Positions 26,830 through 36,705 are shown, numbered from the stretch's first letter. The stretch is DNA of 64,000 nucleotides from Castellaniella hirudinis_A (GCF_047468865.1 NZ_JBLGTV010000003.1:1-64000); one strand, 5' to 3'. The notes: generated from the letters alone by a model not told the origin. Numbers and translations: made by a program.

Positions 26830-27984
26830 ATGCGTACCCCTGTTCGACTGTTTCGCGCCGCTGTGCTGTGCCTTGCGGTGGCGGGCCTGGCCGGCTGCGG
26901 CCTGTTCTCCACGACTGACCCCCGGTTCGATCCGGCCGAACTCACCGAATACACCCCCACGCTGGCCGTTTCCGCCCGCTGGACGGCGGCCATCGGCAGC
27001 GGCGGGGATTACGGCTTCTCGCCCCAACTGGTGGGCAGTGCGGTGTATGCCGCCACGCCTTCGGGCGCCGTCGCCGCCGTCGACCTCGATACCGGGGCGA
27101 TCCGCTGGCGCGCAACGGGCGGACAGCCCTTGCAGGCCGGGGTGGGCAGCAATGGCAATACCACGGCGGTGGTCACCCGTCAGGGCATGGTGGTGGCCTA
27201 CGATGCCCAGGGCCAAGAGCGCTGGCAGGCTCAGGCCGCCAGCGCCGTCAACATCCCGCCCGCCGTGGGCAACGGCATCGTGGCGGTGCGCACCACCGAT
27301 TACCGCATCCAGGCCTTCGACGAGGCCACGGGCAAACTGCGCTGGTCGGTCCAGCGGCCCGGCCCGGCGCTGGCCTTGCGCACCAGCATGCGCATGACGA
27401 TGGTGCCCGGCAACCTGGTGGCCGGGATGCCCAACGGGCGCCTGCTGGTGATTGATACCGCTTCCGGCGCGGTGCGCTGGGAAGGGACCATCGCCGCGTC
27501 GCGCGGGGCGTCTGATCTCGAACGCATCAGCGACGTCGTCGGCCAGCCGCTGGCCGCGGGGCCCTTGCTGTGCGGGGTCAGCTACCAGGGGCGGACGCTG
27601 TGTTTCGATATTTCCCAGGGGGGGCGCGCCCTTTGGGCGCAGGATATTTCATCGGCCACGGGCCTGGATGCGGACGGCGAGCGCCTCTACCTGGCCGACT
27701 TGCATGATGCGGCCCATGCCCTGAGCCTGCGGGACGGCCAGGAAGCCTGGAAGCAATCCGCCTTGCTCAATCGTCACCTGACTTCGCCCGCCTTCGCGGG
27801 CCGGGCCGTGGCTTTCGGCGATTACGAAGGCTATCTGCATTTTCTGTCGCGGGCGGACGGCAGCCTGATGGCGCGGGTGCAGTTGGGCGGCGGGCCGATC
27901 CAGTCCGCCCCGCTGACCACGCCACGCGGCGTGGTGGTCCAGACCGGGGCGGGCAACCTTATCTTGGTGGGTGTCAGTGACTGA
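26830..27984 (+). CDS. bamB: Outer membrane protein assembly factor BamB
   Basis: A 384-residue lipoprotein of the BAM complex, which inserts beta-barrel proteins in the outer membrane. A signal peptide ends in the lipobox LAGC with the acylated Cys at residue 23. The rest is an eight-bladed propeller of PQQ-like repeats, for example VAAVDLDTGAIRW, IQAFDEATGKLRW and LLVIDTASGAVRW. The end overlaps the der start region by eight bases. Confidence 0.95.
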   Translation: MRTPVRLFRAAVLCLAVAGLAGCGLFSTTDPRFDPAELTEYTPTLAVSARWTAAIGSGGDYGFSPQLVGSAVYAATPSGAVAAVDLDTGAIRWRATGGQPLQAGVGSNGNTTAVVTRQGMVVAYDAQGQERWQAQAASAVNIPPAVGNGIVAVRTTDYRIQAFDEATGKLRWSVQRPGPALALRTSMRMTMVPGNLVAGMPNGRLLVIDTASGAVRWEGTIAASRGASDLERISDVVGQPLAAGPLLCGVSYQGRTLCFDISQGGRALWAQDISSATGLDADGERLYLADLHDAAHALSLRDGQEAWKQSALLNRHLTSPAFAGRAVAFGDYEGYLHFLSRADGSLMARVQLGGGPIQSAPLTTPRGVVVQTGAGNLILVGVSD

Positions 27985-29371
27985 CCTGCATTTAAAACCC
28001 GTGGTGGCTTTGGTGGGGCGCACCAATGTCGGTAAATCCACGCTGTTCAACCGCCTGACCCGTTCGCGTGCCGCCCTGGTGGCCAATATCTCGGGCCTGA
28101 CCCGGGATCGCCACTATGGCGAGGGCCGTGTGGGCGACCACCCTTTCATCGTCGTGGATACCGGCGGGTTCGAGCCCGTCGCCACGAAGGGCATTCTGGT
28201 CGAGATGGCGCGCCAGACGGCCCAGGCCATTGCGGAATCCGACGTCGTGCTGTTCCTGGTGGACGCCCGCGACGGCATCAACGCCCACGACCACGAAATC
28301 GCGCGCTTGCTGCGCAAGTCGGGCCAGCGGGTGCTGTTGGCGGTCAACAAATCCGAGGGCATGCGCGACCACGGTGCCCTGGGCCAGTTCCACGAACTCG
28401 GCCTGGGCCAGCCGCACCCGATTTCCGCCGCGCATGGGGACGGCATCCCCGCGCTGGTCGAAGAAGCCCTGCTGCCCTTGCTGCGGGAAGTCCACGCGGA
28501 TCAGCCCGCCGCGGACGACGATGCGGGCCTGCCGGCCGACCCGGATGCCCCGGTCGATCACCGCATCAAGCTGGCCATCGCCGGGCGGCCCAATGTCGGC
28601 AAATCCACCCTGATCAATACCTTGGTGGGTGAAGACCGCGTCATTGCCTACGACCTGCCGGGCACGACACGCGACGCCATCGAAATCGAGTTCCAGCGCG
28701 GCGAGCGGCGCTACACCCTGATCGACACGGCGGGGCTGCGCCGCCGGGGCAAGGTCTTCGAGACCATCGAGAAATTCTCGGTCATCAAGACGCTGCAGGC
28801 CATCGAAGCGGCCAATGTGGTGCTGCTGCTGATCGACGCCGAATCCGGCATCTCGGATCAGGACGCCCATATTGCGGGGTTCGCGGCCGAGGCGGGCCGC
28901 GCCCTGGTGGTGGGCCTGAACAAATGGGACGCGATCGACCGCGAACAGCGCGAGTGGGTGCAGCGCGAATACGACCGCAAGCTGCGGTTTCTATCGTTCG
29001 CCAAGATGCTGCACCTGTCCGCCCTGAAAGGGCAGGGCATCGGCCCTGTGCTCAAGGCGGTGGATGCGGCCCATGCCGCCGCCTTCGCCAAGCTGTCGAC
29101 CCCGAAGCTGACCCGCACCCTGCAGGCGGCGGTCGAGCAGCAGCCGCCGCCGCGCAAAGGGATTTTTCGTCCCAAAATGCGCTATGCGCACCAGGGCGGG
29201 CAGAATCCGCCGCGCATCATCATCCACGGCAATGCCCTGGATGCCGTGCCGGAGTCGTATCGGCGCTATCTTGAAGGCCAGTTCCGGCAGGCCTTCAAGC
29301 TGGACGGCACCCCGTTGAGCGTCGAATTCAAGTCTTCGCACAACCCCTACCTGAAGGATAGCAATTCGTGA
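27977..29371 (+). CDS. der: GTPase Der (EngA), ribosome assembly
   Basis: A GTPase with two tandem G domains and a C-terminal KH-like domain, needed for 50S maturation. The first P-loop reads GRTNVGKST (Thr where most have Pro) and the second GRPNVGKST; DTGGFE and DTAGLRRRGK are the switch II regions. The start is a GTG at either 27971 or 27977. The second is preferred because GGTGGG lies five bases before it; the difference is two residues. The gene overlaps bamB by eight bases and hisC by four. Confidence 0.95.
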   Translation: MTDLHLKPVVALVGRTNVGKSTLFNRLTRSRAALVANISGLTRDRHYGEGRVGDHPFIVVDTGGFEPVATKGILVEMARQTAQAIAESDVVLFLVDARDGINAHDHEIARLLRKSGQRVLLAVNKSEGMRDHGALGQFHELGLGQPHPISAAHGDGIPALVEEALLPLLREVHADQPAADDDAGLPADPDAPVDHRIKLAIAGRPNVGKSTLINTLVGEDRVIAYDLPGTTRDAIEIEFQRGERRYTLIDTAGLRRRGKVFETIEKFSVIKTLQAIEAANVVLLLIDAESGISDQDAHIAGFAAEAGRALVVGLNKWDAIDREQREWVQREYDRKLRFLSFAKMLHLSALKGQGIGPVLKAVDAAHAAAFAKLSTPKLTRTLQAAVEQQPPPRKGIFRPKMRYAHQGGQNPPRIIIHGNALDAVPESYRRYLEGQFRQAFKLDGTPLSVEFKSSHNPYLKDSNS

Positions 29372-30447
29372 GCACGCTCTGGAGCGATCACCTCGCCGGC
29401 TTGATTCCGTATGTGCCCGGCGAGCAGGCGCGGATTCCCAACCTGCTGAAGCTGAATACCAACGAAAACCCGTATGGGCCGTCGCCCAAAGCGCTGGCCG
29501 CCATGCGCGACGCCCTGTCGGACGACCTGCGCCTGTATCCCGACCCCCAAGGCACGTTGCTGCGGCGGGCGATTGCGCGCCGCCATCGGCTGGCGCCCGA
29601 CCAGGTGTTTCTGGGCAATGGCTCGGACGAAGTCCTGGCGCATGTGTTCAATGCGTTTTTCCTGCGCGGCGGGCGGCCCTTGTGGCTGCCGGACATCACC
29701 TACAGCTTCTACCGCACCTATTGCCGGTTCTTCGATGTGCCGCACCGCCTGATTCCCCTGGCGGACGATTTCACCCTACGGGTATCGGACTACACCGAGG
29801 CCGTGGATCAGGCGCCCGCGGGGGTGATCTTCGCCAACCCCAATGCGCCGACCGGCTGCGCCCTGGGCCTGGATGCCATCCGCCGGATCGCCCAGGCGCG
29901 GGCCGACTGCGTCGTGGTCGTCGACGAGGCCTATGTCGATTTCGGCGCCCAATCGGCGGTCGCTCTCCTTCATGAGCTGCCCAACCTCCTGGTCGTGCAC
30001 ACCTTGTCGAAATCCCGCGCGCTGGCGGGTTTGCGGGTGGGCTATGCCATGGGGTCGCCCGAACTGATCGCCGGCCTGGTGCGGGTCAAGGACAGCTTCA
30101 ATTCCTATCCGCTGGATCGGGTGGCGCTGGCCGGCGCCCAGGCGGCCATCGAAGACGAAGACTGGTTCGAACGAACCTGCCGCGCCGTGATTGATGCGCG
30201 CACGCGGCTGGCCCGGGATTTGCAAGCCCTGGGGTTTGTCGTGCTGCCGTCCGAGACCAACTTCCTGTTTGCTTCGCACCGAACCCGCGAGGCGGCCGAG
30301 ATTGCGCGGCTGTTGCGCGCTCAGGGCATCCTGGTGCGCCATTTCCAGGCGCCGCGCATCGACCCGTATCTGCGCATCACCGTGGGGACGCCCGAACAGT
30401 GCATGCGCTTGTGTGATACGCTGAAAAACGTGCTGTCTACAAATTGA
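29368..30447 (+). CDS. hisC: Histidinol-phosphate aminotransferase
   Basis: A 359-residue PLP enzyme of histidine synthesis. It shows LNTNENPYGPSP at the N-terminus, the LGNGSDEVL phosphate-binding turn, the FANPNAPTG motif and the PLP lysine in HTLSKSRALAGLRVGYA. Initiation is at a GTG that overlaps the der stop (GTGA). It is separated from the main his operon, which is not in the window, but is close to hisZ. Confidence 0.95.
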   Translation: MSTLWSDHLAGLIPYVPGEQARIPNLLKLNTNENPYGPSPKALAAMRDALSDDLRLYPDPQGTLLRRAIARRHRLAPDQVFLGNGSDEVLAHVFNAFFLRGGRPLWLPDITYSFYRTYCRFFDVPHRLIPLADDFTLRVSDYTEAVDQAPAGVIFANPNAPTGCALGLDAIRRIAQARADCVVVVDEAYVDFGAQSAVALLHELPNLLVVHTLSKSRALAGLRVGYAMGSPELIAGLVRVKDSFNSYPLDRVALAGAQAAIEDEDWFERTCRAVIDARTRLARDLQALGFVVLPSETNFLFASHRTREAAEIARLLRAQGILVRHFQAPRIDPYLRITVGTPEQCMRLCDTLKNVLSTN

Positions 30448-30477
30448 TTGCCGCTTGCCGTGTGCGATGGCAATCAA
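30444..30477 (+). terminator. Inverted repeat over the hisC stop, upstream of hfq
   Basis: TTGATTGCC (30444-30452) is perfectly complementary to GGCAATCAA (30469-30477), with a 16-base loop. The left arm contains the hisC stop codon. An AT-rich stretch (ATTAAAATTAC) follows at 30481. It could be a weak terminator, or a control structure ahead of hfq, whose -10-like TAAAAT sits just downstream. Confidence 0.45.
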
Positions 30478-30527
30478 CCCATTAAAATTACTTCAACACG
30501 ATCACTTTAATCACCGGAGCCTCGTCC

Positions 30528-30764
30528 ATGAGCAACAAAGGGCAAATTCTTCAAGACCCGTTCCTCAACGCTTTACGCAAGGACCACGTGCCCGTGTCCA
30601 TCTATCTCGTCAATGGGATCAAGCTGCAGGGCCAGGTCGAATCCTTCGACCAATACGTCGTGCTTTTGCGCAACACGGTGACACAAATGGTTTATAAACA
30701 CGCCATCTCCACGGTGGTTCCGGCCCGTCCGGTTGCCTTTCAGGTGGATGATTCTGCTCAATAA
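30528..30764 (+). CDS. hfq: RNA chaperone Hfq
   Basis: A 78-residue Sm-like protein that forms a hexamer and pairs small RNAs with mRNAs. The Sm1 region (LQDPFLNALRK to IKLQGQVESFDQYVVLL) and the Sm2 motif YKHAISTVVP are intact. The C-terminal tail is short, as in betaproteobacteria. GGAG lies eight bases before the ATG. It precedes hflX-hflK-hflC, the conserved order. Confidence 0.98.
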   Translation: MSNKGQILQDPFLNALRKDHVPVSIYLVNGIKLQGQVESFDQYVVLLRNTVTQMVYKHAISTVVPARPVAFQVDDSAQ

Positions 30765-30791
30765 TCGCCTGCTTTCCCCGCGTCCGTCCAT

Positions 30792-30819
30792 GCCCGCCAG
30801 GCCATCCGCCGTGGCGGGC
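30792..30819 (+). terminator. Hairpin between hfq and hflX
   Basis: GCCCGCCA (30792-30799) pairs with TGGCGGGC (30812-30819) around a 12-base loop, 27 bases after the hfq stop. It is followed by CTTCGTTTCG, a weak T-rich stretch. It may partly terminate hfq transcription. Confidence 0.45.
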
Positions 30820-30905
30820 CTTCGTTTCGCCCGAAAAAAGCCGCGTGTCGCGCCGCCGCGCGGCCCGGCCCGGCGGCTTGCCGGCGCCGCCCCCGGAGCC
30901 CGGAC

Positions 30906-32009
30906 ATGACCGCCCTGGTCATCAGCGTCGATCTGGGCGAGCCCGATTACGCCGCCCACGCCGAAGAATTCCTGATGCTGGCCAGCGGGGCCGGGGCCGA
31001 CATTGCCGAAGTCCTGGTAGCCCGGCGCAGCCGGCCCGATGCGGCGGGTTTCATCGGCTCGGGGAAAATCGAAGAAGCCGCCGCTCTGGTCAAGGCCACC
31101 GAGGCCGACGTCGTTCTGTTCGACCAGCCCCTCAGCCCGGCGCAGCAGCGCAATCTCGAACGCCATTTCGGCGTGCGGGTCGTCGACCGCGTGGCCTTGA
31201 TCCTGGATATCTTCGCCCTGCGGGCCCAAAGCCACGAAGGCAAGTTGCAGGTCGAGCTGGCGCAGCTGCAGCATTTGTCCACGCGCCTGACGCGTTTGTG
31301 GACTCACCTGGAACGGCAAAGCGGCGGGATCGGGGTGCGCGGCCCCGGCGAATCTCAGCTGGAAACCGACCGGCGCCTGATCGGGGCGCGGGTGCGGGCG
31401 CTGAAAGACCGCCTGGATCGCGTGCAGCGGCAGCGTCTGACTCAGCGCCGCGCGCGGGTGCGCGGCCAGACTCTGTCGGTTTCTTTAGTGGGCTATACCA
31501 ATGCGGGCAAATCCACGCTGTTCAATGCGCTGACCCGGGCCGACGCCTATGCGGCGGATCAGCTTTTCGCCACCCTGGACACCACCACGCGGCGGGTCTG
31601 GATCGAGGGGGCGGGGCAGGTGGTGGTGTCCGACACCGTGGGCTTCATCCGCTCGTTGCCCACCATGCTGATCGCCGCTTTCCGGGCCACCCTGGAAGAA
31701 ACCGTCCACGCCGATCTCCTGCTGCACGTTGTCGACGCGGCCAGTCCGCAGCGTGACGAACAGGCGGCGGCGGTCAACCAGGTCTTGAAAGAAATCGGCG
31801 CGGACGAGATCCCGCAAATCCGCGTCTACAACAAAATCGACATGGCAGGGTATGAACCCCGGGTCGAGCGAAATGAACATGGTACGATTGCGCGAGTCTT
31901 CGTCAGTGCGCTGCAGCGCAGCGGGCTGGACGGTTTGCGGCAGTCAATTGCAGAATATAAGGGACCAACGGTAAACAATGCGTGGAATGAAACTGTTCAA
32001 CCTGAATGA
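30906..32009 (+). CDS. hflX: Ribosome-associated GTPase HflX
   Basis: A 367-residue GTPase that splits stalled ribosomes under stress. The N-terminal nucleotide-binding domain contains FIGSGKIEE and FDQPLSPAQQRNLE. The glycine-rich GGIGVRGPGESQLETDRR precedes the G domain, with the P-loop GYTNAGKST and DTVGFI. It overlaps hflK by about 32 bases, which indicates coupled translation. Confidence 0.96.
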   Translation: MTALVISVDLGEPDYAAHAEEFLMLASGAGADIAEVLVARRSRPDAAGFIGSGKIEEAAALVKATEADVVLFDQPLSPAQQRNLERHFGVRVVDRVALILDIFALRAQSHEGKLQVELAQLQHLSTRLTRLWTHLERQSGGIGVRGPGESQLETDRRLIGARVRALKDRLDRVQRQRLTQRRARVRGQTLSVSLVGYTNAGKSTLFNALTRADAYAADQLFATLDTTTRRVWIEGAGQVVVSDTVGFIRSLPTMLIAAFRATLEETVHADLLLHVVDAASPQRDEQAAAVNQVLKEIGADEIPQIRVYNKIDMAGYEPRVERNEHGTIARVFVSALQRSGLDGLRQSIAEYKGPTVNNAWNETVQPE

Positions 32010-33279
32010 TCCAGGCTGGGGGCGCGGTCAGCAAAACCAGGACAACGACCCGCCTCCGGGCCGGCAGAAAGGCACCGACGGTCCCCCGGACCTCGATGAG
32101 GTCTGGCGCGATTTCAACAAACGCCTGTCCGGCCTGCTGGGTCGCAAGGGGGGCGGGCGCGGCCCGCGCATGCCCGCCGGCGGCGGGATGCCGTCCATGC
32201 CGGGGCCTTCGCCGCGCTTTGTGATCCTCCTGGTCATCGTCGGCGTGCTGCTGTGGCTGGCCAGCGGTTTCATGATCGTCCAGGAAGGCCAGGTGGCCGT
32301 GGTGACGCGCTTTGGCAAGTACGTCCACACGCTCAGTCCCGGCCTGCAGTGGCGCATGCCTTACCCCATCGAGAACGCGCAGGACGTCGATATTTCCCGC
32401 CTGCGCACCTTCGAAGTCGGCTTCCGGGGGTCGGCGCGCAACAAGGTGCTGTCCGAATCCCTGATGCTGACCAACGACGAGAACATCGTCGATGTGCAGT
32501 ATGTGGTGCAGTACCGCCTGCGGCCCGATGGCGCGCCCGATTACCTGTTCAACACCAGCCAGCCGGACGAATCCGTGCGTCAGGCGGCGGAAACCGCCAT
32601 GCGCGAAGTCGTCGGCAGCAAGCCCATGGACTTCGTCCTGTATTCGGGCCGCACCGAGGTCGCCTCCGAGGTTCAGTCCCTGGCGCAGACCATTCTCGAT
32701 CGCTACGACACCGGGATCGAACTCTCCACCGTGGCCATCCAGAACGTGCAGCCGCCCGAGCAGGTTCAGGCCGCCTTCGACGACGCCGTCAAGGCGGGTC
32801 AGGATCGAGAACGCCAGATCAACGAAGGCAACGCCTATGCCTCGAAGATACTGCCCGAGGCCGAAGGCCAGGCGGCGCGCATGGTGCAGGACGCCGAAGG
32901 CTACAGCGCCCAGGTCGTCGGCCAGGCGCAGGGCGATACCTCGCGCTTCAACAGCGTGGCGGCCGAGTACGCCAAGGCCCCCGCCATCACCCGCGAACGT
33001 ATTTATCTGCAGACCATGCAAGACATTTTCACGGACACCGCCAAGGTCATGATCGACGCGCCCGTGGGCAACAACATGCTGTACCTGCCGCTGGACAAAA
33101 TCATGCAGCAGGCGGCGGCCGACACCAAGGCCGCGCCTGGCGCCGCGTCCAGCAGCTCCACGGTCAGTGCGGCGGGCACAGCCCACGCAGCCAGCCAGAA
33201 GTCCTCATCCGGCACGGCCGCTGCGCGCGGCGTTCCGGCCGGCCTGGATTCGCTGATGCAAAGCCCGTACTCGAACTAG
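31978..33279 (+). CDS. hflK: FtsH protease modulator HflK
   Basis: A 433-residue SPFH-family membrane protein that, with HflC, forms a cage around the FtsH protease. It has the LFNLNDPGWGRG N-terminus, a cytoplasmic Gly/Pro-rich stretch, one membrane segment at about residues 81-101 and the SPFH domain with VQEGQVAVVTRFGKY. The C-terminus is a Ser/Ala-rich tail. The start at 31978 overlaps hflX; an in-frame ATG nine bases later (31987) is equally possible and is closer to the family start. hflC follows after six bases. Confidence 0.94.
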   Translation: MRGMKLFNLNDPGWGRGQQNQDNDPPPGRQKGTDGPPDLDEVWRDFNKRLSGLLGRKGGGRGPRMPAGGGMPSMPGPSPRFVILLVIVGVLLWLASGFMIVQEGQVAVVTRFGKYVHTLSPGLQWRMPYPIENAQDVDISRLRTFEVGFRGSARNKVLSESLMLTNDENIVDVQYVVQYRLRPDGAPDYLFNTSQPDESVRQAAETAMREVVGSKPMDFVLYSGRTEVASEVQSLAQTILDRYDTGIELSTVAIQNVQPPEQVQAAFDDAVKAGQDRERQINEGNAYASKILPEAEGQAARMVQDAEGYSAQVVGQAQGDTSRFNSVAAEYAKAPAITRERIYLQTMQDIFTDTAKVMIDAPVGNNMLYLPLDKIMQQAAADTKAAPGAASSSSTVSAAGTAHAASQKSSSGTAAARGVPAGLDSLMQSPYSN

Positions 33280-33285
33280 GAGCCC

Positions 33286-34167
33286 ATGATGCAACGTTTT
33301 TTCCCCGCCCTGGTCGGTCTGGTATTGCTGGTCGCGGCGCTGTCGTCGTGCCTGTATATCGTGCCCATGCGCGATTACGCCCTGCTGTTCGCCCTGGGCG
33401 AGGTCCGCGAGACCATCACCCAGCCCGGCCTGTATTTCAAGTATCCGCCGCCCTTTGAAAACGTCGTCTACCTGGACAAACGGCTGCAGACCATCGAAAG
33501 CCGCGACCCCGAGCGCATCCAGACGGCCGAAAAGAAAAACCTGCTGATCGACTCGTATGTCAAGTGGCGGATCACCGACCCCCGGCTGTACTACGTCACC
33601 TTCGGCGCCAACAGCGGGGCGGCGGTCGAGCGCCTGCAGGCGCAGATCCGGGACGCCCTGAACGCGGCCATCAACGTGCGCACGGTCAAGCAGGTCGTTT
33701 CCAGCGACCGCGACGCCATCACCCGGGAAATCCAGGCGGCGGTGGCTAAACGCGCCGCGCCGCTGGGCGTGGACGTCGTCGACGTGCGTTTGCGCCGTAT
33801 TGACTTCACCCCGGAAATCTCCGAATCCGTGTTCCGCCGCATGGAGGCCGAGCGCAAACAAGAAGCCAACCGCCTGCGGGCCAGCGGGGCCGCCGACAGC
33901 GAACGCATCCGCGCCGAGGCTGACCGCAAGCGCCAGGAAATTCTGGCCAAGGCATATGCCGAATCGCAGGCGAAGCGAGGGAACGGCGATGCCGCCGCCG
34001 CCGCCATCTATGCCGAATCCTATGGCAAAGACCCGGAATTCTATAGTTTCTACAAGAGCCTCGATGCCTATCGCGCCGCGTTCTCCGGTTCGGGCAGCAC
34101 GCTGGTTCTGAGCCCGGATTCCGATTTCTTCCATTACTGGGACCGCACCCAGGGCAAGCAGGACTAA
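33286..34167 (+). CDS. hflC: FtsH protease modulator HflC
   Basis: A 293-residue partner of HflK with one N-terminal membrane segment (residues 6-23) and a periplasmic SPFH domain (MRDYALLFALGEV, YLDKRLQTIESRDPERIQTAEKKN region). The family C-terminal half, ESYGKDPEFYSFYKSLDAY, is present. AGGAG lies just before the ATG-ATG pair. It forms an operon with hflK and is followed after eight bases by hisZ. Confidence 0.95.
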   Translation: MMQRFFPALVGLVLLVAALSSCLYIVPMRDYALLFALGEVRETITQPGLYFKYPPPFENVVYLDKRLQTIESRDPERIQTAEKKNLLIDSYVKWRITDPRLYYVTFGANSGAAVERLQAQIRDALNAAINVRTVKQVVSSDRDAITREIQAAVAKRAAPLGVDVVDVRLRRIDFTPEISESVFRRMEAERKQEANRLRASGAADSERIRAEADRKRQEILAKAYAESQAKRGNGDAAAAAIYAESYGKDPEFYSFYKSLDAYRAAFSGSGSTLVLSPDSDFFHYWDRTQGKQD

Positions 34168-34175
34168 GGCCCATC

Positions 34176-35345
34176 ATGCTGTCGAACTGGTTGCTACCGG
34201 AAAACCTGTCGGATATTTTGCCCGCCGAGGCGCGCCGCATCGAAGACCTGCGCCGCCAGCTGCTGGATCTCTACCGCACGCACGGTTTCGAGCTCGTCGC
34301 GCCGCCCATGGTCGAATACCTGGATTCGCTGATGCTGGCCGACGACGAAGCCTTGCGCTTGCGCACCTGCAAGCTCGTGGATCAGCTCTCGGGGCTGACC
34401 ATGGGGGTGCGCGCCGATATGACGGTGCAGGTGTCCCGCATTGATGCGCATCTGCTCAACCGGCCGGGCGTGACCCGCTTGTGCTATTGCGGCCCGGTCG
34501 TGCATGCGCGGCCTTCCGGCCTGCTGTCCGACCGCGAACTGCTGCAGATCGGGGCCGAAATCTTTGGTCATCCCGGGGTTCACGCCGATATCGAGTGCGT
34601 GCGCCTGGCCCTCGAATCCGTGCGTCGCGCCGGGGTCTCGCGGCCCAGGCTGGACCTCAACCACCCCGGGGTGGGGCGGGCCCTGATCGATGCCGATCCT
34701 GCGCTGGCCGAAGTCGCCGAGACTGTGTTCGACCTGTTGAGCGTCAAGGATGTGCCCGGCCTTCAGGCCCTGTGCCGCGAAGTCGGGGCGCGGCCGGACA
34801 GTCTGCGGGCCCTGAAGACCCTCACCACGCTTTACGGCGACCTGTCCGTGGTGGATCGGGCGCGCCAGTGCCTGCCCGACCTGCCTGCGGTGCACGCGGC
34901 GCTGGACGCCTTGCGCGTCCTGTGCCTGGCGCTGCCCGACGCGCCGGTGGCCATCGACCTGGCGGACATGGGCGGCAGCTATGGCTACCATTCGGGCGCG
35001 GTGTTTTCGATCTACGCCGCCGGCTGGCATGATGCCCTGGTGCGCGGGGGGCGCTACGATGGCATTGGCCGGAAATTCGGTCGCGCGCGGCCGGCCACAG
35101 GCTTCAGTCTCGACTTGCGCAAGCTGTCGGCGGGGCTGCCCGATGCCCAGCGGGCCCAGGCCATTCGCGCGCCCTGGGCGGAAGACCCCGAATTGACGCG
35201 GGTCGTGGCCGATTTGCGCGCCCGCGGCCATGTGGTCATCCAGTATCTGCCTGGCGAACAAGCGCAGTCAGATGAATTTCACGTAGACCAGGAATTGGTT
35301 TCTTCCGACAGCGGCTGGATTCTGCGCCCGCTGGCGGTCGCCTAA
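34176..35345 (+). CDS. hisZ: ATP phosphoribosyltransferase regulatory subunit HisZ
   Basis: A 389-residue paralogue of histidyl-tRNA synthetase that lacks aminoacylation function and activates the short form of HisG, the first enzyme of histidine synthesis. It keeps the class II fold landmarks (LLPENLSDILPAEARRIEDLR at the start, GGRYDGIGRKFGRARPATGFSLDLRK near the end, cited in parts), but the histidine-specific synthetase motifs are degraded. The hflC-hisZ-purA order is conserved in betaproteobacteria. HisG is not in the window. Confidence 0.93.
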   Translation: MLSNWLLPENLSDILPAEARRIEDLRRQLLDLYRTHGFELVAPPMVEYLDSLMLADDEALRLRTCKLVDQLSGLTMGVRADMTVQVSRIDAHLLNRPGVTRLCYCGPVVHARPSGLLSDRELLQIGAEIFGHPGVHADIECVRLALESVRRAGVSRPRLDLNHPGVGRALIDADPALAEVAETVFDLLSVKDVPGLQALCREVGARPDSLRALKTLTTLYGDLSVVDRARQCLPDLPAVHAALDALRVLCLALPDAPVAIDLADMGGSYGYHSGAVFSIYAAGWHDALVRGGRYDGIGRKFGRARPATGFSLDLRKLSAGLPDAQRAQAIRAPWAEDPELTRVVADLRARGHVVIQYLPGEQAQSDEFHVDQELVSSDSGWILRPLAVA

Positions 35346-35402
35346 GATGGTATACACTTATTCGTTTCCCAAGGCGGCATGGTGCTGCCATTAGCAAGGC
35401 AT

Positions 35403-36698
35403 ATGAGCAAGAATATCGTCGTGATCGGCACCCAGTGGGGTGATGAAGGCAAGGGCAAGATCGTGGATTGGCTTGCCGAATCCGCCCAGGGGGTGGTGCG
35501 TTTCCAGGGGGGCCACAATGCGGGCCACACACTCTGGATCAATGGCAAGAAAACCATTCTGCGCCTGATCCCCTCGGGCATCATGCACCCGCACGTGACC
35601 TGCTATGTGGGCAATGGCGTGGTGCTGTCCCCGGAAGCGCTGCTGGGCGAGATCACCGAGCTCGAAGCCGCCGGCCTGGATGTGCGTTCGCGCCTGCAGA
35701 TTTCAGCCGCCTGTCCCTTGATCCTGCCCTACCACGTGGCCCTGGATCAGGCCCGCGAAGCGCGCAAGGGCGAAGGCAAGATCGGCACCACGGGCCGGGG
35801 CATCGGTCCGGCCTACGAAGACAAGGTCGCCCGCCGCGCATTGCGGGTGCAAGACCTCTACGACCCCGCCGTGTTCGACGAAAAACTGGCCGAAGTCCTG
35901 GATTATCACAACTTCGTGCTGACCCAATACCTGGGGGCCAAGGCGGTGGATGCCGCCCAGGTGCGCGACCAGGTCATGGCCCTGGCGCCGCAGCTCGAAC
36001 CCATGGTGGCGGATGTCTCCAGCAATATCCACATTGCGCGCCGGGCGGGCAGCAATCTGCTGTTCGAAGGCGCCCAGGGCACGCTGCTGGATATCGACCA
36101 CGGCACCTATCCCTTCGTCACCAGCAGCAATTGCGTGGCCGGGGCGGCGGCGGCCGGCACCGGCGTGGGCCCGCAGGCGCTGGACTACGTGCTGGGCATC
36201 GCCAAGGCCTACACCACGCGGGTGGGCTCGGGCCCGTTTCCCACCGAACTCCTCGACGACACCGGCCTGCGCCTGGCGACGGTGGGCAAAGAGTTCGGTT
36301 CCGTCACGGGGCGGCCGCGCCGCTGCGGCTGGTTCGATGGCGCGGCCATGAAGCGTTCGGTCATGATCAACGGCCTCACGGGCCTGTGCATCACCAAGCT
36401 GGATGTGCTGGACGGGGTCGAGCAAATCAAGATCGGCGTCGGCTATCGCTATAAGGGCCAGTTTCTGGATGTCCTGCCCTATGGCGCCCATGCCGCCGCC
36501 GAAGCCGAGCCCGTGCTCGAAGAAATGGCCGGCTGGACGGAATCCACGGTGGGGATCACCGAATACGACAAACTGCCGATCAATGCGCGGCGCTATCTCG
36601 AACGCATCGCCGAAGTCTGCGATGTGCCCATCGACATGGTGTCCACTGGGCCGGATCGCCTGGAAACCATCGTGCTGCGCCACCCTTTCCAGGGTTGA
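35403..36698 (+). CDS. purA: Adenylosuccinate synthetase
   Basis: A 431-residue GTP-dependent enzyme that commits IMP to AMP synthesis. The N-terminal GTQWGDEGKGKIVDWLAE contains the phosphate loop, and VRFQGGHNAGHT, GPAYEDK and FPTEL are family motifs. The ATG at 35403 (MSKNIVVIG) is chosen over one 24 bases upstream because the family begins there and AAGG precedes it. A strong terminator follows, closing the long run that began at ndk. Confidence 0.97.
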   Translation: MSKNIVVIGTQWGDEGKGKIVDWLAESAQGVVRFQGGHNAGHTLWINGKKTILRLIPSGIMHPHVTCYVGNGVVLSPEALLGEITELEAAGLDVRSRLQISAACPLILPYHVALDQAREARKGEGKIGTTGRGIGPAYEDKVARRALRVQDLYDPAVFDEKLAEVLDYHNFVLTQYLGAKAVDAAQVRDQVMALAPQLEPMVADVSSNIHIARRAGSNLLFEGAQGTLLDIDHGTYPFVTSSNCVAGAAAAGTGVGPQALDYVLGIAKAYTTRVGSGPFPTELLDDTGLRLATVGKEFGSVTGRPRRCGWFDGAAMKRSVMINGLTGLCITKLDVLDGVEQIKIGVGYRYKGQFLDVLPYGAHAAAEAEPVLEEMAGWTESTVGITEYDKLPINARRYLERIAEVCDVPIDMVSTGPDRLETIVLRHPFQG

Positions 36699-36705
36699 CA
36701 CACTA

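Noticed and set aside
34176..35345. Second histidyl-tRNA synthetase
   Set aside because: The gene lacks the full synthetase motifs, has the HisZ start and end segments, and a complete hisS is at 24.9 kb.
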